Part shown: in pieces, positions 1-5,490 of the stretch | Layout: each line of letters starts with the position of its first letter | Position numbering within the stretch: the first letter of the stretch is position 1 | Assembly: GCA_031284105.1 (NCBI GenBank) | Contig: JAITAN010000141.1 | Coordinates: forward strand, 1-7,187 | Source of the DNA: Treponema sp. | Lineage (GTDB): Bacteria; Spirochaetota; Spirochaetia; Treponematales; Breznakiellaceae | Direction: 5' to 3' | DNA length: 7,187 nt | Made by a program: the position numbers and the translations under genes | Notes under the pieces: model-generated | The model's database searches: none | What the model was told of the DNA's origin: nothing | The model's input: the letters and a program-made list of their open reading frames with translations, nothing else

Positions 1-79
1 CGTCCGCGGGCATGCCCGCCGAAATGCCCAATCCGGCGGTTCCATGGCCGCCCGAACCTTGCTTCCCTTTCGCATACAT
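1..79 (-). CDS. Possible 5' end of a divergent gene, cut by the window edge
   Basis: On the minus strand an ATG at 79-77 opens a frame that stays open to the window edge. It encodes about 26 residues starting MYAKGKQGSGGHGTAG and rich in glycine. It would diverge from the methyltransferase gene across 64 bases. I do not recognise the product. There is no clear Shine-Dalgarno. Two plus-strand frames are also open here because the DNA is GC-rich, so the strand call is weak. A 14-bp perfect palindrome, GCGGGCATGCCCGC, lies inside at 6-19. Confidence 0.25.
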   Translation of the reverse strand, partial: MYAKGKQGSGGHGTAGLGISAGMPAD

Positions 80-87
80 GGTAGTAT
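59..87 (+). promoter_or_regulatory. Weak candidate promoter for the RlmI-like gene
   Basis: TTGCTT at 59-64 and TAGTAT at 82-87 are separated by 17 bases. The matches to the sigma-70 hexamers are only 3/6 and 4/6. Transcription from here would give a leader of about 50 bases that includes the palindrome at 113-124. An alternative -10 is TAATAC at 99-104. The start at 144 has no Shine-Dalgarno close by; GGGAG at 109-113 is about 30 bases upstream, too far to serve. Confidence 0.25.
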
Positions 88-112
88 TGCTGTACCGCTA
101 ATACAAAAGGGA

Positions 113-124
113 GAAACGCGTTTC
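113..124. promoter_or_regulatory. Perfect 12-bp palindrome, possible operator
   Basis: GAAACGCGTTTC is a perfect inverted repeat centred on CG, 19 bases before the ATG at 144. A palindrome with a central CG flanked by AAA/TTT-type half-sites resembles operators of the LacI/GalR/CcpA regulator family. If the weak promoter at 59-87 is used, the site lies just downstream of the transcription start, where a repressor could act. As RNA it would form only a small stem. Regulatory function is an inference from symmetry and position. Confidence 0.3.
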
Positions 125-143
125 AAAATGCGCGGTTAAACGA

Positions 144-1457
144 ATGAAAAGAATCATACTTAAAAAAGGTGAAGAAAAACGAATCCTCGCGGGTCATCCG
201 TGGGTATATGGGAATGAAGTACTGCGTATCGCCGATAAAAACCGCGGCGCGGAGCTTGCCGCGGGAGAAACCGCGGACATCGAAAGCGAGGATAAAACCT
301 ACTTGGGACGCGCCATCGTCAACCCCGCTTCAAAGATCATAGCCCGCATATACAGCCCCTCAAAAGAAGGCTTGGACAAGGGGTTCTTCAAACGAAGATT
401 CAGAGAAGCAGCGGACAGGCGGACCCAGTACGATTTCTCTCACGAATCAGCCCGCCTCGTGTTTGCGGACGCCGATTTCCTGCCCGGCCTCATCATAGAC
501 CGGTACGTAGGCTGGACCTTGGACGACGCCGCTCAAGAAAGCGAACGCCCGCTTTCCTTTGAGAAAACCCGCGGGCGTTTGGGAGACCCCCGCTCATGGC
601 TCGCCGTCCAATTCCTCACCTTCGGCATGGATTGCCGCAAAGACATGATCCTCGCCGCGGTCGAAGAGGCGTATCCGCGCCGATTCGGCGCGCCGAGCGG
701 CATCATCGAAAAAGACGAGGCAAAAGCGCGGGAACTGGAAGGCCTGCCCCTGCGCGAAGGCGTCATGACCGGCGCTTTTCCTGAAAACGGCATCGTCATC
801 TTTGAAAACGGCGCGCCGTTTGCGGTGCATCTCGTGTCGGGACAGAAAACCGGCTATTTCCTTGACCAAAAAGAAAACCGCGGCCGCGCGGCTTCCTTTG
901 TACGGGATGCCGTGCGGGAGAGCGGCGCGTATCGCGTACTGGACGCTTGCTCTTATACGGGCGGATTCGGCATTACGGCCTGCCGCGCGGGCGCTTCGAA
1001 AGCGGTGTGTCTTGATATTTCGGGAACCGCGCTGGAAACGCTCAAGAAAAATGCCGCGCTGAACGGGGTTGAAGACCGGATCGCGGTCATGCAGGATGAT
1101 GTATTCGGCGCGCTCCGGTACTTGGAACGGGTAAAAGAACGGTTCGATATGGTTATCCTCGATCCGCCGGCGTTCGCGAAAAACCGCGCCGCGCTTGAGG
1201 ATGCCGTACGCGGGTACAAAGAAATCAACCTCCGCGCCATGAAACTGCTCGCGCCGAACGGCGTACTGGTAACGTGCTCATGCAGCCAGGCGCTTGACGA
1301 ATACCATTTCAGGCGCATCATAGCCGAAGCTGCCCGCGATGCGCATCGCCGTCTGTACCAACTGGACTTCCGGCATCAGCCGCCCGATCATCCGGTTTTA
1401 ATAGGGTACGATGAATCCCTGTACCTCAAGGCGGGTTTTTTCAGGGTGGAATCGTAA
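144..1457 (+). CDS. rlmI: Class I SAM-dependent rRNA methyltransferase, RlmI-like (PUA plus Rossmann fold)
   Basis: The 437-residue product has the layout of the RlmI family, cytoplasmic enzymes that make 5-methylcytosine in 23S rRNA (C1962 in E. coli). The N-terminal PUA-like domain begins LKKGEEKRILAGHPWVYGNE (residues 6-25). A linker with FADADFLPGLIIDRY (107-121) leads to GQKTGYFLDQKENR (233-246). SAM motif I is LDACSYTGGFG (266-276), with acidic D291 in the next strand. DPPAFAK (340-346) and TCSCS (377-381) are the catalytic motifs; the second carries the expected cysteines. It is about 40 residues longer than E. coli RlmI, mostly from an insertion near residues 122-152. The start was chosen because the PUA domain begins at once and an ATG at 128 runs into TAA. 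No Shine-Dalgarno is seen. The family is sure; the exact target base is inferred. Confidence 0.9.
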   Translation: MKRIILKKGEEKRILAGHPWVYGNEVLRIADKNRGAELAAGETADIESEDKTYLGRAIVNPASKIIARIYSPSKEGLDKGFFKRRFREAADRRTQYDFSHESARLVFADADFLPGLIIDRYVGWTLDDAAQESERPLSFEKTRGRLGDPRSWLAVQFLTFGMDCRKDMILAAVEEAYPRRFGAPSGIIEKDEAKARELEGLPLREGVMTGAFPENGIVIFENGAPFAVHLVSGQKTGYFLDQKENRGRAASFVRDAVRESGAYRVLDACSYTGGFGITACRAGASKAVCLDISGTALETLKKNAALNGVEDRIAVMQDDVFGALRYLERVKERFDMVILDPPAFAKNRAALEDAVRGYKEINLRAMKLLAPNGVLVTCSCSQALDEYHFRRIIAEAARDAHRRLYQLDFRHQPPDHPVLIGYDESLYLKAGFFRVES

Positions 1458-1473
1458 TTCGTGCGCCCCGATC

Positions 1474-1502
1474 TTGCAACGCGCCGCCCTTTTTAGTATA
1501 CT
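1474..1502 (+). promoter_or_regulatory. Sigma-70-type promoter placed for a leaderless transcript
   Basis: TTGCAA (1474-1479, 4/6) and TATACT (1497-1502, 5/6) are separated by the ideal 17 bases. The -10 ends six bases before the ATG at 1509, so the normal initiation point falls on the A of the start codon. There is no Shine-Dalgarno between them. It lies in the 51-base gap after the methyltransferase gene and would drive the PEGA/SUMF1 gene and, by overlap, smpB. Confidence 0.6.
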
Positions 1503-1508
1503 TATCGC

Positions 1509-3077
1509 ATGTTTGGAAGATTTGGAAAATTTGGACGTATTGGAAAAAAGAAGATTGAGCGGCTGCCCGAAGATCAGGTACATCTAAAACCCTTGTTCGG
1601 CATACGCCCGGGCGTTTACCTTGCGGGTATCTATGGGATTATCATGCTTGTAATACTTTTTTTTATCCTCCTCTACCCGGGATTGAGCAATCCGGGCAGT
1701 CTTGTGGTCGTTACGGCCGAACCGGAAGGCGCCGCTATATGGGTTGACGGCGTATATCGGGCCGTCGCGCCCGCGGCGATCTTTGTCCCCAAGGGAACGC
1801 ACCGTATAGCCGTAAACCTGCCTGCTTTTACGGAATGGAGCAATGCTATTGAGGTCCCGGGACGGGCGTTTGCGTCTCTCCCGTTCCCTAAAAAGGTACC
1901 GGTAAAGGTACGGCTTGAAGCGCCCGATCCGGCCGCGGTTCTCAATCGGGGAGCCGCGGAGTACGCTGCGTGGTCCTTTGCCGGAGAACCGACCGCGGTC
2001 TACCAGATACCGCTCTCCCTCTCCGAAGCCGCGTATCGCGCCGCATACCATGCAACGGACGCGGCGGCCGCCGCGGACGCGCCCCAAGGGAACGCGGCCG
2101 CGTTGTCCGCCATGAACGAAACGCTGGAGGCCGCTTCACGCTTCGCGTCCACCGCCGCCGCCGCGCGCGACCTTATCCGTTCAAAGTACTTGATTGACAA
2201 TGCGGGACGTTCCCCTTCCCCGCTTACATTGCTTTCCTCGACGCAGGATATGCTTTCTTTCCTTTCCAAAAACCCCGACGCCGCAGGGCAACTCGCATCC
2301 CTCATCACGCAGCTTGTATCGCCGGAAGCGGCGTCTATCCTTACCGGTTCCGCATGGTATGCCAACGCGCAAAACGCGGGGCGCGCCGCGCAAACGCAGC
2401 CCCCAAGCGGCGAAGGGGAACACCGCATGGACGAAGCGCTCGATGTCAATGGGGTACCCTTTTATCCGGTCCCGCGCGGGGCGCTGTCTCAGGGCGGCCG
2501 CGTCTTTACCATAGAAAGCTTCAGCATCGCGGCAACAGAGATTTTGCCCGCATGGTGGGAAGCCTTCCTTGCCGCGAACCCGGAATGGAAACAGGAACAT
2601 GCTGCCAATCTCGTATCACGGGGGCTTGTAACCGAAGATTACCTTGCAGATGACCGCGGAAATACAAGCGCGGCATCGTTTGCGCCGCTAACCGGTGTGT
2701 CGTGGTATGCGGCAAAGGCGTACTGCGCGTGGCTTTCCACATTCTTGGAGGATACCGGCTATGAGGTACGCCTGCCCTATGAGCGGGAATGGGAATATGC
2801 CGCGGTCAATGGCCTGTTTCCTACAACATATCCGCCATTTATGCCTGACGGAGTAGAGCCGGAACGTACGGCGGTTTGGTGCGAGGATCATTTTGCGCCG
2901 TTCAATGCAATTTCGGCAAAGAGCGCAAGCATAGCCGCGGTAGGCTCGCCGGAACGGTCTGTGCGCGGGGGTAAATATATGAAAGCGGAAAGCCGGGGAT
3001 CCTTGCCGCCTGATTTCTGCGTTCCGTTTGTGTCCTTCAGACCGGTTATTGCTAAAAAGGGAGCGAACTATGAGTGA
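1509..3077 (+). CDS. Membrane-anchored PEGA-domain and SUMF1-fold (formylglycine-generating-enzyme-like) protein
   Basis: The 522-residue protein has a basic N-terminus (GKKKIERLP), one transmembrane helix (about 36-56), then an exported part. Residues about 63-115 fit a PEGA domain: SLVVVTAEPEGAAIWVDG, then PKGTHRIAVNLPAF. Residues about 140-310 are Ala-rich and probably helical or linker. Residues about 313-516 resemble the FGE-sulfatase/SUMF1 fold: GVSWYAAKAYCAWLS (396-410), RLPYEREWEYAA (421-432), AVWCEDHF (455-462), VRGGKYM (485-491) and a final SFRPV like the usual GFR motif. The cysteine pair that binds copper in true formylglycine-generating enzymes should follow RGGKYM, and only Lys, Ala, Glu and Ser are there. 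Catalysis on sulfatases is therefore unlikely; a structural or binding role is an inference. Its last codons overlap smpB by 8 bases. The ATG was chosen because the promoter points to it and the next in-frame Met (46) is inside the membrane helix. Confidence 0.8.
   Translation: MFGRFGKFGRIGKKKIERLPEDQVHLKPLFGIRPGVYLAGIYGIIMLVILFFILLYPGLSNPGSLVVVTAEPEGAAIWVDGVYRAVAPAAIFVPKGTHRIAVNLPAFTEWSNAIEVPGRAFASLPFPKKVPVKVRLEAPDPAAVLNRGAAEYAAWSFAGEPTAVYQIPLSLSEAAYRAAYHATDAAAAADAPQGNAAALSAMNETLEAASRFASTAAAARDLIRSKYLIDNAGRSPSPLTLLSSTQDMLSFLSKNPDAAGQLASLITQLVSPEAASILTGSAWYANAQNAGRAAQTQPPSGEGEHRMDEALDVNGVPFYPVPRGALSQGGRVFTIESFSIAATEILPAWWEAFLAANPEWKQEHAANLVSRGLVTEDYLADDRGNTSAASFAPLTGVSWYAAKAYCAWLSTFLEDTGYEVRLPYEREWEYAAVNGLFPTTYPPFMPDGVEPERTAVWCEDHFAPFNAISAKSASIAAVGSPERSVRGGKYMKAESRGSLPPDFCVPFVSFRPVIAKKGANYE
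3057..3063 (+). promoter_or_regulatory. Shine-Dalgarno that fixes the smpB start
   Basis: AAGGGAG ends six bases before the ATG at 3070, inside the last codons of the PEGA/SUMF1 gene. It favours 3070 over an in-frame GTG at 3028, which has no such site and would add 14 residues not typical of the family. Confidence 0.7.
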
Positions 3078-3528
3078 GGGCGTAAAAACCATCGCGGTAA
3101 ACCGTAAGGCGTTTTACGATTATGCGGTCGATGAACGCTACGAGTGCGGTATAGAACTGTTCGGCACCGAGGTAAAATCATTCCGAGAAGGAAGACTCTC
3201 CTTTCCTGACGCATGGGCGGAAGTTGTTGATCAGGAAATATGGCTGCGCTCCCTTATCGTTGCTGAAAATCCTTTTTCCTCAATTTTTAATCATGATCCG
3301 GCGCGGAAAAAGCGGCTTCTTCTCCATAAGGCGGAGATAAAGCGCATACGCCGCAAGGTTGAAGAAAAAGGTTATACCCTCATTCCGCTTTCGTTCTATT
3401 TCAAGAAAAGTAGGGTTAAAGTAGAATTGGGGTTATGTAAAGGTAAAAAAGCCTTTGACAAGCGGGCGGATATACGGGAACGCGATGTAAAACGGGATAT
3501 TGCACGGGAATTCCGCACGCATAACTAA
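3070..3528 (+). CDS. smpB: SsrA-binding protein SmpB
   Basis: This 152-residue basic protein is of normal SmpB length. SmpB binds tmRNA and brings it to stalled ribosomes for trans-translation in the cytoplasm. Family signatures are visible in order: ERYECGIELFGTEVKSFREG (22-41), HDPARKKRLLLHKAEIKRI (75-93), KGYTLIPLSFYFKKSRVKVE (100-119), LGLCKGKKAFDKRADIRERD (120-139) with the conserved DKR, and a basic C-terminal tail ending FRTHN that would enter the decoding site. The start overlaps the TGA of the upstream gene by 8 bases, which suggests translational coupling and one transcript. I saw no tmRNA gene in the window. Confidence 0.97.
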   Translation: MSEGVKTIAVNRKAFYDYAVDERYECGIELFGTEVKSFREGRLSFPDAWAEVVDQEIWLRSLIVAENPFSSIFNHDPARKKRLLLHKAEIKRIRRKVEEKGYTLIPLSFYFKKSRVKVELGLCKGKKAFDKRADIRERDVKRDIAREFRTHN

Positions 3529-3540
3529 CGGAGTTCCATC

Positions 3541-3599
3541 GCGGGTTTTCACGTTCCCCCGTATTTTGTTTCTTTTTCAAAAGAATCAGAAAAACGGGG
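3541..3599. terminator. Terminator zone between convergent smpB and ftsB-like genes
   Basis: Two structures share this stretch. For plus-strand transcripts, GCGGG (3541-3545) can pair with CCCGT (3558-3562, one G-U pair), followed by a T-rich run ATTTTGTTTCTTTTT: a modest intrinsic terminator just after smpB. A longer, nearly symmetric hairpin joins CCCCGT (3557-3562) to ACGGGG (3594-3599), with an inner stem TTCTTTT/AAAAGAA around 3571-3585; it includes the TGA (3588-3586) of the minus-strand gene. The two share bases 3557-3562 and so cannot form together. Bidirectional termination is an inference. Confidence 0.6.
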
Positions 3600-4140
3600 C
3601 GCGGCGTTGGTGAGAGTGGGACTTTTCTTCCTGAAGATGACGGCAGAAAGCCAGAATGTCAGGTAAGATAAGGCAGAGCAACAAAGAGACGGCTATCAGT
3701 ATAGAAATAATTTTGAGAATACGATCGGAAAAGCCTTTCGCCCTGAACGCATATTCCGGCGTTCCCGGATCAATGTAGGCTTTCTTCCCGCGTTCAATGC
3801 CGTTGAAATGAACTAGAATTTCTCCGGGGAGACCGTAACCCATGTTTCGCGCTTCTATCAGAATACTGGCGGGATCCGCAATGATTGGATTCTTTGGATC
3901 GTTTTCATAACTGCCCAACAAAATGTTCCTGATGTTCAGCTCTATATTGGTTTTACGTATGCCGTTGAAGTTTTCCTTTAGCCTATTTCTTTCTTGTACA
4001 AGAGAGCCGTAGGCAATCAACCCTTTTTCTCCTACGGTAAATGTAAGTACGGCATACACAAGACAACCAAACCAAATAACGGTAAGGCATTTCAAGAAAA
4101 AGAAGCGTTGTCCTTTCTTTACGCTATTTGAGATATTCAT
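3586..4140 (-). CDS. FtsB/DivIC-like septum formation initiator family protein with an extra C-terminal membrane helix
   Basis: The 184-residue protein has a short cytoplasmic head, a transmembrane helix at about 16-36, GEKGLIAYGSLVQERNRL (37-54) leading into a coiled coil (about 44-75), then IADPASILIEARNMGYGLPG (87-106) and EILVHF (107-112). One membrane helix, a coiled coil and a conserved EAR-(x)2-GY segment are the FtsB/DivIC layout; those proteins link FtsL and FtsQ/DivIB in the divisome at the septal membrane. Unlike typical FtsB (about 100 residues), it continues to a second hydrophobic helix (142-165) and a basic His-containing tail. The gene converges on smpB and has its own promoter, placed for a leaderless transcript; the spurious alternative ATG at 4146 ends at once in TGA. 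The family call is good; the role in division is inferred. Confidence 0.7.
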   Translation of the reverse strand: MNISNSVKKGQRFFFLKCLTVIWFGCLVYAVLTFTVGEKGLIAYGSLVQERNRLKENFNGIRKTNIELNIRNILLGSYENDPKNPIIADPASILIEARNMGYGLPGEILVHFNGIERGKKAYIDPGTPEYAFRAKGFSDRILKIISILIAVSLLLCLILPDILAFCRHLQEEKSHSHQRRAPFF

Positions 4141-4146
4141 TTCATT

Positions 4147-4176
4147 ATGATAATATCATACATAAGGTTTTGTCAA
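4147..4176 (-). promoter_or_regulatory. Promoter of the ftsB-like gene, placed for a leaderless transcript
   Basis: Read on the minus strand, a perfect TTGACA (4176-4171) is followed after 18 bases by TATCAT (4152-4147, 5/6). TATCAT ends six bases before the ATG at 4140-4138, so initiation would fall on its A. A competing -10, TATTAT (4155-4150), has only a 15-base spacer and would give a leader of 3 bases. No Shine-Dalgarno fits between -10 and ATG. Confidence 0.65.
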
Positions 4177-4385
4177 TACAAAAAAGGAAAGCTCTGACTA
4201 AAGCGCGAGACCGTCAACACCGGAGCTTCGAGACATTGGCGGGTTTCTGTACGGATACGGTCCATAGCAAAATTAAAGATAGTTAAGCCGGCCGGCATGG
4301 CGATCCCGCGGCCGGAATCGCTGTCGCGGGGTGATCCTTGATAATAACCGGATACAGGCTTTGGTCGTATTAGCTTCCGCATCTT
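4177..4385. other. Intergenic stretch between two divergent promoters
   Basis: About 210 bases with no gene I can defend. A minus-strand frame is open from an ATG at 4394 down to a TGA at 4173 (about 73 residues, containing IRPKPVSGYYQGSPRDSD). I do not recognise it, and its start lies within the plus-strand promoter and its stop within the TTGACA of the ftsB-like promoter, so it is more likely spacer or a gene remnant. GC-rich imperfect inverted repeats occur around 4288-4340, such as CCGGCC with GGCCGG. Confidence 0.4.
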
Positions 4386-4386
4386 C

Positions 4387-4415
4387 TTTATCATGGCCCC
4401 AATATCTGCTATAAT
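4387..4415 (+). promoter_or_regulatory. Promoter of the Aat-like gene, placed for a leaderless transcript
   Basis: A perfect TATAAT at 4410-4415 ends six bases before the ATG at 4422. The -35 is weak: TTTATC (4387-4392, 17-base spacer) or TTATCA (4388-4393, 16-base spacer). No Shine-Dalgarno lies between the -10 and the ATG. The spacing predicts a transcript beginning at the start codon. Confidence 0.6.
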
Positions 4416-4421
4416 CGTTTC

Positions 4422-5147
4422 ATGCAAAAATATCCGCTTAAAGCTACCCATGAGGGGTATGTGGTTATTTCTCCTGAAGATCAGGTAGATCGGCTTGTAG
4501 ACATACTTGTGGATACGGATTACCCGATGGAGTTCTGTTTTGGTATGGATTTTGATCCGTTTTTTATAGCAAGCCTCATGCGGGCCGGTTTTCTGGTTAT
4601 GTCAACAAACTTTATCGACGAGCCGTCGAGTTATCTCTTGCTGCCAAAACTCCACTTGGTGCGTTCCATCCTGTTTTTTCCTGACCTGCATATCAAGAAG
4701 TCAATAAAGCGCTTTTTAAGCCGGTATGAATTGCGCGTTGATGTTGATTTTGATAGTATTGTAGACCGGTGCGCCGCCATTCATGGACAAAGCTGGCTTA
4801 CAAAGCCGTTGCTGAAGATTATTCGCTTTCTGCACAGTATAAAAGACGATAACGCTGTTCAGCCGATGTCGTTTGGGGTGTATAAAGACGGGGAGTTGAA
4901 AGCCGGAGAATTCGGCATACGCGTAGGCAGCGTGTACACGAGTTATTCCGGCTATCATGATGAAGGCAATGCGGGTACCGTCCAGATGATCCTTATGGCG
5001 CGGTATTTGGCGGAACGCGGCGCGTTGTTTCTCGATTTGGGGATGCCCCTGCCGTACAAAGACGATTTGGGCGCGATAAACATTAGGCCGCGCCGTTTTG
5101 TCGATCTGTTTCGGGAAGGCAGAGAGAAACCGTTCCTCCCCGGTTGA
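4422..5147 (+). CDS. aat: Leucyl/phenylalanyl-tRNA-protein transferase-like protein (divergent Aat family)
   Basis: The 241-residue product has the outline of the Aat family (GNAT-like fold), cytoplasmic enzymes that transfer Leu or Phe from tRNA to N-terminal Arg or Lys and so mark proteins for ClpS/ClpAP. Evidence in order: FFIASLMRAGFLVMS (47-61, place of the usual LL.AY..GIFPW), HLVRSILFFPDLHIKKSIKR (78-97, place of the VL..H.SRSLRK segment), DVDFDSIVDRCAAIHGQSWL (107-126), SFGVYKDGELKAGEFGIRVG (150-169), YTSYSGYHDEGNAGTVQM (172-189), DLGMPLPYKDDLGA (205-218) and RRFVDLFR (224-231). The standard WWSPDPR motif is not recognisable and the usual ASK near the active site reads AGTVQ. Substrate choice may therefore differ; an unspecified GNAT-type aminoacyl transferase is the alternative. 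The gene appears monocistronic. Confidence 0.65.
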   Translation: MQKYPLKATHEGYVVISPEDQVDRLVDILVDTDYPMEFCFGMDFDPFFIASLMRAGFLVMSTNFIDEPSSYLLLPKLHLVRSILFFPDLHIKKSIKRFLSRYELRVDVDFDSIVDRCAAIHGQSWLTKPLLKIIRFLHSIKDDNAVQPMSFGVYKDGELKAGEFGIRVGSVYTSYSGYHDEGNAGTVQMILMARYLAERGALFLDLGMPLPYKDDLGAINIRPRRFVDLFREGREKPFLPG

Positions 5148-5490
5148 GATGAACCAAAGAACGGGATCCCGCGGATATGGCGGACCTTGTTTCAGGAGTT
5201 TCATGTGCGGATACGCCGAAAACAGACGGAGCGATTGGCGGCGGGCGGGTGTTGGCCTAGCACGGGGCAGGCGAAACACACCCGCACACGGGCGGGTGTG
5301 CGCCTGACATAGCCTACACCATACCGGAGAATTTCACCCGTTGGGGGCCGTACGCTAATTCCCCACCCGCACTCATTCAAGTTTGATTCTATGGGCATCC
5401 ATTTTTCTATGCGGTTCGATACCCTCAAAAAGACCTGCCTTTTACCCTCAATGCCGTCCTGCGGCTCTTTAAGACAGAAAGAACCGCCCG
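5148..5490. other. Non-coding stretch with hairpins and short repeats
   Basis: No frame here looks like a gene. It holds a 10-bp palindrome CGGGATCCCG (5162-5171) shortly after the aat-like stop, the strong hairpin at 5268-5306, and the word TACCCTCAA twice (5420-5428 and 5443-5451), 23 bases apart. The minus-strand open frame across 5201-5428 covers the hairpin and is rich in Arg and Cys, as expected from a chance frame. Confidence 0.4.
5268..5306. repeat. Strong inverted repeat / hairpin
   Basis: CAGGCG (5268-5273) pairs with CGCCTG (5301-5306), and CACACCCGC (5277-5285) pairs with GCGGGTGTG (5292-5300). An AAA bulge (5274-5276) separates the two stem parts and the loop is ACACGG. This gives 15 GC-rich base pairs with no mismatch. 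No T-run follows on either strand, so it is not a standard intrinsic terminator. It lies about 120 bases after the aat-like gene and could protect a 3' end or be part of a small RNA; both are guesses. Confidence 0.75.

Noticed and set aside
1584..2087. Minus-strand open frame of 167 residues opposite the PEGA gene
   Set aside because: Arg/Gly-rich composition typical of an antisense shadow of a GC-rich gene; the plus-strand frame has clear domains.
3028..3069. GTG start for smpB at 3028 giving 14 extra residues
   Set aside because: The ATG at 3070 has a well-placed AAGGGAG and gives the normal SmpB length; the extension lies inside the upstream gene's conserved C-terminus.
4173..4451. Minus-strand frame of 92 residues between the divergent promoters
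   Set aside because: Its start lies inside the aat-like gene, it crosses both promoters and resembles no family I know; kept only as a note in the gap description.
5162..5171. CGGGATCCCG palindrome as terminator of the aat-like gene
   Set aside because: No loop and no T-run follow; too short to call.
4716..5279. Minus-strand open frame of 187 residues opposite the aat-like gene
   Set aside because: It overlaps the recognisable Aat-like coding frame and has no family features or ribosome binding site.
5201..5428. Minus-strand frame of 75 residues containing RIEKWMPIESNLNECGWG
   Set aside because: It runs through the strong hairpin, is Arg/Cys-rich at its end and has no ribosome binding site; treated as non-coding.
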